From WHSM01 sp036375165 (GTDB taxonomy: Bacteria > Actinomycetota > Actinomycetes > Mycobacteriales > Micromonosporaceae): DNA of 64,000 nt. The position numbers were made by a program, and so were the translations under genes. The notes under the pieces were generated by a model. The model was not told the origin of the DNA, made no database searches, and was given only the letters and a program-made list of their open reading frames with translations. The stretch is from positions 1 to 64,000 of the forward strand of contig DASUSI010000155.1 in NCBI GenBank assembly GCA_036375165.1. Reading direction: 5' to 3'. Shown piece by piece: positions 14,683-22,132 of the stretch (the first letter of the stretch is position 1; each line of letters opens with the position of its first letter).

Positions 14683-15483
14683 TCAGCTCTCCACCGGCGG
14701 CTGGCCGGCGGCCCGCTCGGTGTCCTCGCGAGGCGTAGGGCGCGCCGAGTCGGCGTCGAGCACGTGCCGGACCGCCTCGCCCACGTCGTCGGTCAGGCAC
14801 AACAGCTCCAGATCGGCCGGGTTGATCTTCCCCTCCCGAACCATCGAGTCCCGCAGCCAGTCGATCAGGCCCCGCCAGTACGACGTGCCGAGCAGGACCA
14901 CCGGGAACCGGGTGACCTTGCCGGTCTGCACCAGCGTCAACGCCTCGAACATCTCGTCCATGGTGCCGAAGCCGCCAGGCAGTACGAAAAACGCCCGAGC
15001 GTACTTCACGAACATGGTCTTGCGGACGAAGAAATACCGGAAGTTGATCGCGGTGTCGACCCAGTCGTTGATGCCCTGCTCGAAGGGCAGCTCGATGCCG
15101 AGACCGACCGACGTGCCGCCGGCCTCCAGGGCGCCCTTGTTCGCCGCTTCCATCACACCCGGCCCGCCACCGGTGATCACCGCGTATCCGGCGCGGGCCA
15201 GCGCCGAACCCAGTTCCTCGGCCAGCAGGTACTCCTCGCTGCCGGGCTTGCTGCGGGCCGAACCGAACACGCTCACCGCCGGACCCAGCTCCGCGAGGCT
15301 CTCAAATCCCTCCACGAACTCCGAGATGATCCGCAACACCCGCCAGGGGTCGGTGTGCAGCCAGTCCTGGGTGGCCCGGGAGTCGAGCAATCGCTGGTCG
15401 TCGGTACTCCGACGTGCCGGGTGACGGCTGCGGCGATGCCCTCGGGCGTTCCCGAACGGCGTACCCCCCGGATGGTTGCGCAT
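14683..15483 (-). CDS. LOG-family (TIGR00730) protein, long form
   Basis: 266 residues from the ATG at 15483; a GTG three codons earlier is also possible. The core carries ITGGGPGVMEAANKGALEAG and VLPGGFGTMDEMFEAL, with an extra N-terminal region of about 60 residues that distinguishes the long LOG group. Two different LOG paralogues in a row suggest distinct substrates. The gene follows dapE by about 60 bases in the same direction and probably shares its transcript. Substrate unknown. Confidence 0.82.
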   Translation of the reverse strand: MRNHPGGTPFGNARGHRRSRHPARRSTDDQRLLDSRATQDWLHTDPWRVLRIISEFVEGFESLAELGPAVSVFGSARSKPGSEEYLLAEELGSALARAGYAVITGGGPGVMEAANKGALEAGGTSVGLGIELPFEQGINDWVDTAINFRYFFVRKTMFVKYARAFFVLPGGFGTMDEMFEALTLVQTGKVTRFPVVLLGTSYWRGLIDWLRDSMVREGKINPADLELLCLTDDVGEAVRHVLDADSARPTPREDTERAAGQPPVES

Positions 15484-15542
15484 GCCTCCCACCGTAACGA
15501 GGTGACCGGATCAACGTAGCGGCGAGTCCGGTACCGGACCGT

Positions 15543-16628
15543 CTAACCAGGTTCCAAACCGGCGTCCTTGGCCAGCCAGTGACGCAGCACCTCGGCGCAG
15601 TCCCGGATCCGGGGAATCTCCACCCGCTCTTCGGGCTTGTGCGCCAGGTCCGGGTCACCGGGTCCGAAGTTCAGCGCCGGTACGCCGAGCGCCGCGAACC
15701 GGGACACGTCGGTCCAGCCCTGTTTCGCCCGGGGTGGTTGGCCGACAGCCGCGAGGAACTTCCGCGCCACCGGAGCGGCCAGGCCGGGCAACGCGCCGGG
15801 TGCCGAGTCGAGCGCTTCGACGGCGTACCCGTCGAATACCTCCCGCAGGTGCGCCAGAGCCGCGGCTTCGTCGCGGTCCGGAGCGAACCGGTAGTTCACC
15901 GTGATCACGCACTCGTCGGGAATCACGTTGCCAGCAATGCCACCGGCGATGTACACCGCGTTCACGCCCTCCCGGTAGACGCAGTCGTCGATCTCCACGG
16001 TGCGTGCCCGGTAGCGGCTCAGCCGGGCCAGCACGTCGGCGGTGGCGTGGATCGCGTTGACGCCCAACCAACTGCGGGCCGAGTGTGCCCGCACCCCCTC
16101 GACCCGCACCGCCACCCGGATCGTGCCCTGACAACCGGCCTCCACCAGGCCGTACGTCGGTTCGAGCAGCAGCGCGAAGTCGGCGCGCAACCACTCCGGG
16201 CGCTGTCTGGCGATCCGGTTCAGGCCGTTGCGCTCGGCCTCCACCTCCTCGCAGTCGTAGAACAGGTAACTCACCTCGTACGACGCGTCGGTCAGAGTCA
16301 TCGCCAGGTGCAACGCCACCGCGACGCCCGACTTCATGTCGGCGGTGCCGCAGCCGTGGATCAGGTCACCGTCCACCCGCGACGGCAGGTTGCCGGTGAC
16401 CGGGACGGTGTCCAGATGCCCGGCGAGCGCCACCCGCCGCTGTCGGCCAAGGTTGGTGCGGGCGAGCACCACGTTGCCGTCCCGCCGTACCTCCAGGGCC
16501 GGGTTGGTGCGCAGCGCCGCCTCCACCACGTCGGTGATCACCCGCTCGTTGCCGGAGACCGACTCGATGTCGACCAAGGCCCGGGTCAGTGCCACCGGAT
16601 CCGCCAGCACGTCAGGGGTGAGGATCAT
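15543..16628 (-). CDS. dapE: Succinyl-diaminopimelate desuccinylase
   Basis: 361 residues of the M20 zinc-hydrolase family. Metal and catalytic motifs are AGHLDTVPV, GTADMKSGVAVALH and YDCEEVEAERNG (general-base Glu and metal Glu). It cleaves succinyl-DAP to LL-DAP in lysine and peptidoglycan precursor synthesis, and works after DapD and DapC, both encoded within 4 kb. A ten-base gap after the MFS gene upstream means they are co-transcribed. Confidence 0.92.
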   Translation of the reverse strand: MILTPDVLADPVALTRALVDIESVSGNERVITDVVEAALRTNPALEVRRDGNVVLARTNLGRQRRVALAGHLDTVPVTGNLPSRVDGDLIHGCGTADMKSGVAVALHLAMTLTDASYEVSYLFYDCEEVEAERNGLNRIARQRPEWLRADFALLLEPTYGLVEAGCQGTIRVAVRVEGVRAHSARSWLGVNAIHATADVLARLSRYRARTVEIDDCVYREGVNAVYIAGGIAGNVIPDECVITVNYRFAPDRDEAAALAHLREVFDGYAVEALDSAPGALPGLAAPVARKFLAAVGQPPRAKQGWTDVSRFAALGVPALNFGPGDPDLAHKPEERVEIPRIRDCAEVLRHWLAKDAGLEPG

Positions 16629-16637
16629 GGATTGACC

Positions 16638-17867
16638 CTACTGACCGGCCGCATACGCCGGTACCACTCCGGCAGCCTGCTGCCCGGCGATCTCGCCCTG
16701 GTGACCGCCGACCCGGTTCACCAGCCACGCCAGCCCGGAGAGCAGCGCCCCGACACCGCCCGCCACCACGAAGCCCCACGGTGGACCGGCCGCATCGACC
16801 ACCACACCGGCCAGCGGAGCGCCGAGCGCCATACCCAGGTTCATCGCGGAGCCGTAGTAGCCCATCGCCTCACCACGTACCGTTGCGGGGGCCAGCCGGC
16901 TCACCGCGTCCGCAGCCGAGGCCAGGGTCGGAGCACACATCACCCCGGCTGGCAGCAACGCGACGCACAGCCACAGCCAGTTCCCGGCCAGCGCCAACGG
17001 GATCGTGCACAGGCCCAGCAACAGGATCAGGCTGATCGGACCGGGAGCCCGTCGCAACCCCCCGTACACCAGGCCACCGGCTATCGAGTACGCCCCCCAG
17101 ACGGGCAGCACCAGGCTGGCCCAGGTGAGCTCGCCCGCGTGTTTCAGGACCGCCACGATCACCACGTCGGTCGCGCCGAGCACCAGGGTGGCTCCGGCCA
17201 CCGCCACCAGGATCGCGAGCAGCCCCGGACGCAGCCAGCGACGCAACGGCATCCGGCCGACCGGCTGGTGCTCCGCCTGCTCGGCCTCGCTGCGTAACGG
17301 CGGGTTGAGCAAATACAGGGCCACCCCGCTGAATCCCACGCCAGCCAACACCGTCCACACCGCGACCTGAGTGGACGCCTGGGTCGCCAGGAGCACCCCG
17401 AGTGCGGGACCCGCCATGTACGACAGTTCCACCGTCACCGAGTCCAGGGAGTACGCCGGACGCCGTTGCGGTTCTGGTACCAGGGCGGCGAGCGCCTGAC
17501 GGGAGATCGTGAACACCGGAACCTGGATCAGGCTGGACAGGAAGCCGGCGACCAGCAGCACCGGGTAGCTCATCCCGCCCACCGTCGCCCAGAACAGCGC
17601 GGACGCCACCGTGCCGACCACCACCACCGGGCGCAGCCCGTACCGGTCGGTCATCCGGCCGAGCACCGGCGCGCCGATCGCGCTGCCGAAGATCGACGCG
17701 GAGAAGACCGTCCCCGCCGCACCGAACCCCAGGTCCAGTTCGACCACCACGTACAGGGTCAGCACCATGATGCCCGCCAGCGACGGGATCCGGGTCAGCA
17801 CCGACACCCCGAACAGCGGCAGGACGCCCGGCAGCGCCAGGACGCGACGGTACGGAGTGATCGGCAT
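16638..17867 (-). CDS. MFS transporter
   Basis: 409 residues with about 12 predicted membrane helices. GRMTDRYGLRP after helix 2 is the MFS loop motif (GxxxDRxGRR type), and helices come in two blocks of six split by an Arg/Glu-rich loop near residue 200. Substrate unknown; drug or metabolite efflux is typical. It is the first gene of the MFS-dapE-LOG-LOG run. The divergent partner is dapD, 133 bases away, so the two DAP transcripts share a control region. Confidence 0.8.
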   Translation of the reverse strand: MPITPYRRVLALPGVLPLFGVSVLTRIPSLAGIMVLTLYVVVELDLGFGAAGTVFSASIFGSAIGAPVLGRMTDRYGLRPVVVVGTVASALFWATVGGMSYPVLLVAGFLSSLIQVPVFTISRQALAALVPEPQRRPAYSLDSVTVELSYMAGPALGVLLATQASTQVAVWTVLAGVGFSGVALYLLNPPLRSEAEQAEHQPVGRMPLRRWLRPGLLAILVAVAGATLVLGATDVVIVAVLKHAGELTWASLVLPVWGAYSIAGGLVYGGLRRAPGPISLILLLGLCTIPLALAGNWLWLCVALLPAGVMCAPTLASAADAVSRLAPATVRGEAMGYYGSAMNLGMALGAPLAGVVVDAAGPPWGFVVAGGVGALLSGLAWLVNRVGGHQGEIAGQQAAGVVPAYAAGQ

Positions 17868-18000
17868 GACTGGTCCTTTCGCGGGTGGGGACGGTCCATC
17901 CTCCCGCGGGGGTACGACGATGCCGCTACCGATTTCCCACCGGTGGTCTGACTCACGCCGCCGGCACCGCCACTGGAGCGCATCAGTACCGTGGTACGCC

Positions 18001-18939
18001 GTGAGCGGCTTTCTGACAGGCGGAGCCTGGGGCTACGGCCTGGCGACCGAAACTTTGGACGGCAGGGTGCTCGACACCTGGTACCCGAGCCCGGCACTGG
18101 GCGAAGGACCGAAACACAAGCAGGCGCCACCCGATCTCGCGGCCATGGCGGGCACCGACCTCCGGCGTGGGATCTGCACCCACGTGGTACTCACCATCAG
18201 TGACCTGGCGTCGGCACCGGTGGACGCCCGAGACGCCTACCTCCGGCTCCACCTGCTGTCCCACCGTCTGGTCCGGCCGCACGCCGTGAACCTGGAAGGT
18301 GTCTTCGGCATCCTCAACAACGTGGTGTGGACCGATCACGGCCCGTGCCCGGTCGACGACTTCGAGCAGACCAGGATGAGGTTGCGGGCGACCGGTCCGG
18401 TGCAGGTGTACGGGGTGGACAAGTTCCCCCGGATGACCGACTACGTGGTGCCGAACGGGGTCCGGATCGCGGACGCTGACCGGGTCCGTCTCGGTGCCCA
18501 CCTCGCATCCGGCACCACCGTGATGCACGAGGGCTTCGTCAACTTCAACGCCGGCACTCTCGGCACCTCGATGGTGGAGGGACGGATCAGCGCCGGGGTT
18601 GTGATCGGCGACGGCACCGACGTCGGTGGCGGCGCGTCGATCATGGGGACCCTGTCGGGCGGCGGCAAGGAGGTTATCTCGATCGGCGAGCGCTGCCTGC
18701 TGGGCGCCAACTCCGGTGTCGGCATCTCACTCGGGGACGACTGCGTGGTCGAGGCGGGCTGTTACGTCACCGCGGGTACCAAGGTCACCCTTCCGGACGG
18801 TCGGGTGGTCAAGGCCCGTGACCTGTCCGGGTGGTCCGGACTGCTGTTCCTGCGCAACTCCGTCACCGGCGCGATCGAGGCACGCCCCCGTACCGGCATG
18901 GGCGCCGAACTCAACGTCGAACTGCACGCCCACAACTAG
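18001..18939 (+). CDS. dapD: Tetrahydrodipicolinate N-succinyltransferase (actinobacterial DapD)
   Basis: 312 residues. The C-terminal half is a left-handed beta-helix of hexapeptide repeats (GTTVMHEGFVNFNAGTLG, DVGGGASIMGTLSGGG, LGANSGVGISLGDDC) and YGVDKFPRMTDYVVP precedes it, matching mycobacterial DapD closely. It succinylates tetrahydrodipicolinate from succinyl-CoA in the DAP pathway. The GTG at 18001 (VSGFLTGGAWGYGLAT) fits the family N-terminus; the ribosome-binding site is weak (GGAG about 24 bases upstream). Confidence 0.92.
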   Translation: MSGFLTGGAWGYGLATETLDGRVLDTWYPSPALGEGPKHKQAPPDLAAMAGTDLRRGICTHVVLTISDLASAPVDARDAYLRLHLLSHRLVRPHAVNLEGVFGILNNVVWTDHGPCPVDDFEQTRMRLRATGPVQVYGVDKFPRMTDYVVPNGVRIADADRVRLGAHLASGTTVMHEGFVNFNAGTLGTSMVEGRISAGVVIGDGTDVGGGASIMGTLSGGGKEVISIGERCLLGANSGVGISLGDDCVVEAGCYVTAGTKVTLPDGRVVKARDLSGWSGLLFLRNSVTGAIEARPRTGMGAELNVELHAHN

Positions 18940-19017
18940 GGCGCCGCTCCGGCCACGATTGACCGTCTCATGAGACACGCCGGGCGGATCGCGATGCCGG
19001 TCCATGGCCATGCGAGG

Positions 19018-20097
19018 TCAGGACAGGCGGGACACGGCGGCGGCGACCCGCTCGTCGGTGGCCGTGAGGGCGACCCGTACGTACCGGGCACCGTCGTCGC
19101 CGTAGAAAATCCCGGGTGCCACCAGGATGCCGTGGCCGGCGAACCAGTCCACCGTCTGCCAGCAGTCCTCGTCGCGGGTGGCCCACAGGTAGAGCCCGGC
19201 CTCGGAATGCTCGATCCGGAATCCGGCCGCCTCAAGCGCCGGGCGTAGCAGGGCGCGCCGGGCGGCGTACCGCTGCCTTTGCTCCTCGGCATGGCTGGAG
19301 TCGGACAGCGCGGCGGTCATCGCCCGTTGGACCGGTGCCGGCACGATCATGCCGGCTTGCTTGCGGACCGCCAGCAACTCCGTCACCAGCGCCGGGTCGC
19401 CCGCCACGAAACCAGCCCGGTATCCAGCCAGATTGGAACGCTTGGACAGGGAATGCACCGACAACACGCCAGTGAAGTCACCCTCGCAGACCGAGAGCAC
19501 CGAGACCGGCGAGGTGTCGAAGCCGAACTCCAGGTAACACTCGTCGCTGGCGACCACCGCACCGCGCTCCCGGGCCCAGTCGACCACCTTGCGGATGTGC
19601 GCCGTGGGTAGCACCCGCCCGGTCGGGTTCGACGGCGAGTTCAGCCAGACCAGCCGTACCCTCGCGGGGCCGAGCGCGGTCAGCGAGTCCGATGCGACCG
19701 GGCGGGCTCGGGCCAGCCGGGCACCGACCTGGTACGTGGGATAGGCCAGCCGAGGGTGGACCACGACGTCGCCCGGTCCCAGTCCCAGCAGTGTGGGCAG
19801 CCAGGCGACGAATTCCTTGCTGCCGATCGTGGGCAACACCGCGTCCGGCTGGAGCGCCACCGCCCCACAGCGCGCCTCCAGCCAGGCCACGATCGCCGCC
19901 CGCAACACGGCGGATCCCGCGGTGAGCGGGTAACCGGGGGCGTCAGCGGCCGCGGCCAGGGCATCCCGGACCAGCGGAGGCGTCGGGTCGACAGGGGTTC
20001 CCATCGACAGGTCCACCGGTCCGCCGGGGTGCGCTTCGGCCTTCCGCCGGTACGGAGCCAGGGAATCCCAGGGGAAGGCGGGCAGCCGGTCGGTCAC
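19018..20097 (-). CDS. dapC: N-succinyldiaminopimelate aminotransferase
   Basis: 359 residues of the fold-type I PLP aminotransferases. RLPAFPWDSL at the N-terminus, DLSMGTPVDPTPP, the NSPSNPTGR loop, and SVHSLSKRSNLAGYR with the PLP lysine all match actinobacterial DapC. It converts N-succinyl-amino-ketopimelate to succinyl-DAP with glutamate. The GTG at 20097 gives the family N-terminus and leaves 44 bases after the ferredoxin gene. The fdxA-dapC order is the same as Rv1177-Rv1178 in M. tuberculosis (from memory). Confidence 0.9.
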   Translation of the reverse strand: MTDRLPAFPWDSLAPYRRKAEAHPGGPVDLSMGTPVDPTPPLVRDALAAAADAPGYPLTAGSAVLRAAIVAWLEARCGAVALQPDAVLPTIGSKEFVAWLPTLLGLGPGDVVVHPRLAYPTYQVGARLARARPVASDSLTALGPARVRLVWLNSPSNPTGRVLPTAHIRKVVDWARERGAVVASDECYLEFGFDTSPVSVLSVCEGDFTGVLSVHSLSKRSNLAGYRAGFVAGDPALVTELLAVRKQAGMIVPAPVQRAMTAALSDSSHAEEQRQRYAARRALLRPALEAAGFRIEHSEAGLYLWATRDEDCWQTVDWFAGHGILVAPGIFYGDDGARYVRVALTATDERVAAAVSRLS

Positions 20098-20141
20098 CGG
20101 CCCGGGGCCGGTGACCGGTACCGGGAAGACCCCGCCCAGGG

Positions 20142-20465
20142 TCAGTCCTCGCCCTGGGGCGGAAGCGCGGCCACCAGTGGGTGATCCTTGTCGATCTTGC
20201 CAACCTTGGAGGCACCGCCCGGGGAGCCGAGGTCCTCGAAGAACTCGACGTTCGCCGTGTAGTAGTCCTTCCACTGCTCCGGCACGTCGTCTTCGTAGAA
20301 GATCGCCTCCACCGGACACACCGGCTCACAGGCACCACAGTCCACGCATTCGTCCGGGTGGATGTAGAGCATCCGGTTGCCCTCGTAGATGCAGTCGACG
20401 GGACATTCCTCGACACATGCCTTGTCGAGTACGTCGACGCACGGCTCGGCGATGATGTATGTCAC
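20142..20465 (-). CDS. fdxA: Seven-iron ferredoxin
   Basis: 107 residues from the GTG at 20465 (AGAGGA eight bases upstream). Cys9, 17, 21 and 25 and Cys40, 43, 46 and 50 form the 3Fe-4S/4Fe-4S pattern of FdxA/FdxC ferredoxins, followed by the typical YEDDVPEQW and a GGA.KVGKIDKDHP-like tail. It carries electrons for cytochrome P450s or other reductases; no partner is encoded beside it. It precedes dapC by 44 bases and may be co-transcribed. Confidence 0.92.
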   Translation of the reverse strand: MTYIIAEPCVDVLDKACVEECPVDCIYEGNRMLYIHPDECVDCGACEPVCPVEAIFYEDDVPEQWKDYYTANVEFFEDLGSPGGASKVGKIDKDHPLVAALPPQGED

Positions 20466-20593
20466 GGGTCGGTCCTCTCCGCAACCATGGTCCGCGGGAA
20501 GCTCTGTGTCACCTCGCCAGACATGCCGGTCCGGTGCCACTACAGCAAGCCTAGTATCCATACCGCACCTGGCGGCCCGGCGGGAGGGCACTA

Positions 20594-21550
20594 TTGATCA
20601 CAAGACGTGACCTGGGACGCCGGGTCGTGGTACGGAAAATTGTCGGCGAACGCGACGGACGGCCGGTGTTCTCCGACATCCTCGGCGAGTTGGTGAGCTT
20701 CGACGAGGACCATCTGACCGTACGTGACAAACGCGGTAACGACGAGTGGATCCCCCGGACCCTGGTGGCGGCCGCGAAGCTGATTCCGTCACGTCCTACC
20801 TCGCACCGCGACATCGTGGCGCTGGAGCGGGTCGCCGCGGCCGGGTGGCCGGCACCCGACACCGACCGGCTCGGTGCCTGGGTGCTGCGCGCCGCGGGCG
20901 GCTGGACCAGCCGGGCGAATTCCGTACTGCCGCTCGGTGATCCCGGTGTCGGAGTGGGGCAGGCGCTCGATCGGGTGCACACCTGGTACACCGCCCGCGA
21001 CCTGAAGCCGCGCTTTGCCGTGCCGCTGCCGGCGTTCCGTTCGCTGGACCGGGAACTCGCGGACCGGGGCTGGCAGCCGACCCACCGGGTGCTGGTGCAG
21101 ACCGCATCGCTGCCTGAACTGCTCGCGGCCGTGCCGCCACGCGACGACCTGCCGCCGGTACGGGTCACACGGCGACCTGACCAGGACTGGCTCCGGGTGG
21201 TTGACAGCCGCAAGGGAGGGCCACCCGAGGTGGCGGTGCGGGTCCTGACGGGTGCCAGGTTGCCGGCGTTCGCCTCGGTGTCCGAGTCCGGTGAGCTTCT
21301 CGCCATCGGGCGGGGCGTGGTTGACGAGGGATGGCTGGGGCTCTCGCTGATGGAGGTGGTCCCCGGAGCACGGCGACGCGGTCTGGCGCGGCACGTGGTC
21401 GCCGCCCTGGCGCACTGGGGGGCCGAACACCGGGCGGGCCGGGCGTACCTTCAGGTCGAGGAGGACAACGAGGCCGCGCTGGCGCTCTACGCGGGCCTTG
21501 GGTTCAGCACCCACCACGGCTTCCTGAACCGCAGCGCACCGGCCACCTGA
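20594..21550 (+). CDS. GNAT acetyltransferase with N-terminal SH3-like domain
   Basis: 318 residues. Residues 1-70 form a small beta domain (RRVVVRKIVGERDGRPVFSD, then ELVSFDEDHLTVRDKRG), and the C-terminal half has the GNAT core: VVPGARRRGLARHVVAAL is motif A (acetyl-CoA loop) and YLQVEEDNEAALALYAGLGF is motif B. The same two-domain layout occurs in Rv0428c. Substrate unknown. Start is a TTG at 20594 with GGGAGG six bases upstream; it is divergent from the ferredoxin gene (128 bases). Confidence 0.8.
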   Translation: MITRRDLGRRVVVRKIVGERDGRPVFSDILGELVSFDEDHLTVRDKRGNDEWIPRTLVAAAKLIPSRPTSHRDIVALERVAAAGWPAPDTDRLGAWVLRAAGGWTSRANSVLPLGDPGVGVGQALDRVHTWYTARDLKPRFAVPLPAFRSLDRELADRGWQPTHRVLVQTASLPELLAAVPPRDDLPPVRVTRRPDQDWLRVVDSRKGGPPEVAVRVLTGARLPAFASVSESGELLAIGRGVVDEGWLGLSLMEVVPGARRRGLARHVVAALAHWGAEHRAGRAYLQVEEDNEAALALYAGLGFSTHHGFLNRSAPAT

Positions 21551-21584
21551 ACACTGGTCCGGGCCGGGGACTCCGCTGTCCGGG

Positions 21585-22043
21585 TCAGGGCACCCGGCGC
21601 GGGCTGCGGCGGATCCGCTCCTCATGCAGCCGCCAGCCCCGACTCTTCCAGTCCTTGCCCACGGTCATGGTCGCCAGCACCCCGAGGGCCGCGCCGAACG
21701 CCATCACCCCGCCGTAGAACAGAAACTGCCGTACCGCGAACCCGAGACCTTCCACCAACGGTGTGGATCCGCCCAGGAAGGGCCCGACCAGCACGGCGAG
21801 CAGGGACGCCGCGAGGATCGCCGAACCCAGGTCGGCCACCACCCGCGGCATCGGATGCCGGTACGACCATCGGGCTCCGGCCACCGCGGCCAGCAAGGCA
21901 GCGGCGATCGACGCGAGCAACCCGGCCAGGATCTGCTGCGCGTCGTCCACCAGTCCGGCCTGCCACACGATCAGGCGTGCGACGCCGTTGAACCCGAACA
22001 TCGCGGTCGTCGCGACACCCACCGCGACCCACCGTTCCCGCAT
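21585..22043 (-). CDS. Small integral membrane protein (about four helices)
   Basis: 152 residues with four hydrophobic segments (about 5-25, 38-58, 70-92, 104-128) and a basic cytosolic tail (KDWKSRGWRLHEERIRRSP). I do not recognise a family. It stands alone: a strong hairpin separates it from the VanW gene upstream, and it converges on the GNAT gene. Confidence 0.65.
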   Translation of the reverse strand: MRERWVAVGVATTAMFGFNGVARLIVWQAGLVDDAQQILAGLLASIAAALLAAVAGARWSYRHPMPRVVADLGSAILAASLLAVLVGPFLGGSTPLVEGLGFAVRQFLFYGGVMAFGAALGVLATMTVGKDWKSRGWRLHEERIRRSPRRVP

Positions 22044-22086
22044 CGCCTCCCGCTCCTTCCTGCCGCGCTGACACCAAGACCCGGTT

Positions 22087-22118
22087 CCGCGCTCCCGGGT
22101 GACATCCCGGGAGCGCGG
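22087..22118 (-). terminator. Terminator of the VanW-family gene
   Basis: A perfect 13-bp stem (22087-22099 with 22106-22118) and 6-base loop, 15 bases past the stop of the VanW gene on the same strand. No T-run. Confidence 0.65.
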
Positions 22119-22132
22119 CGACGAGCCGGGGC

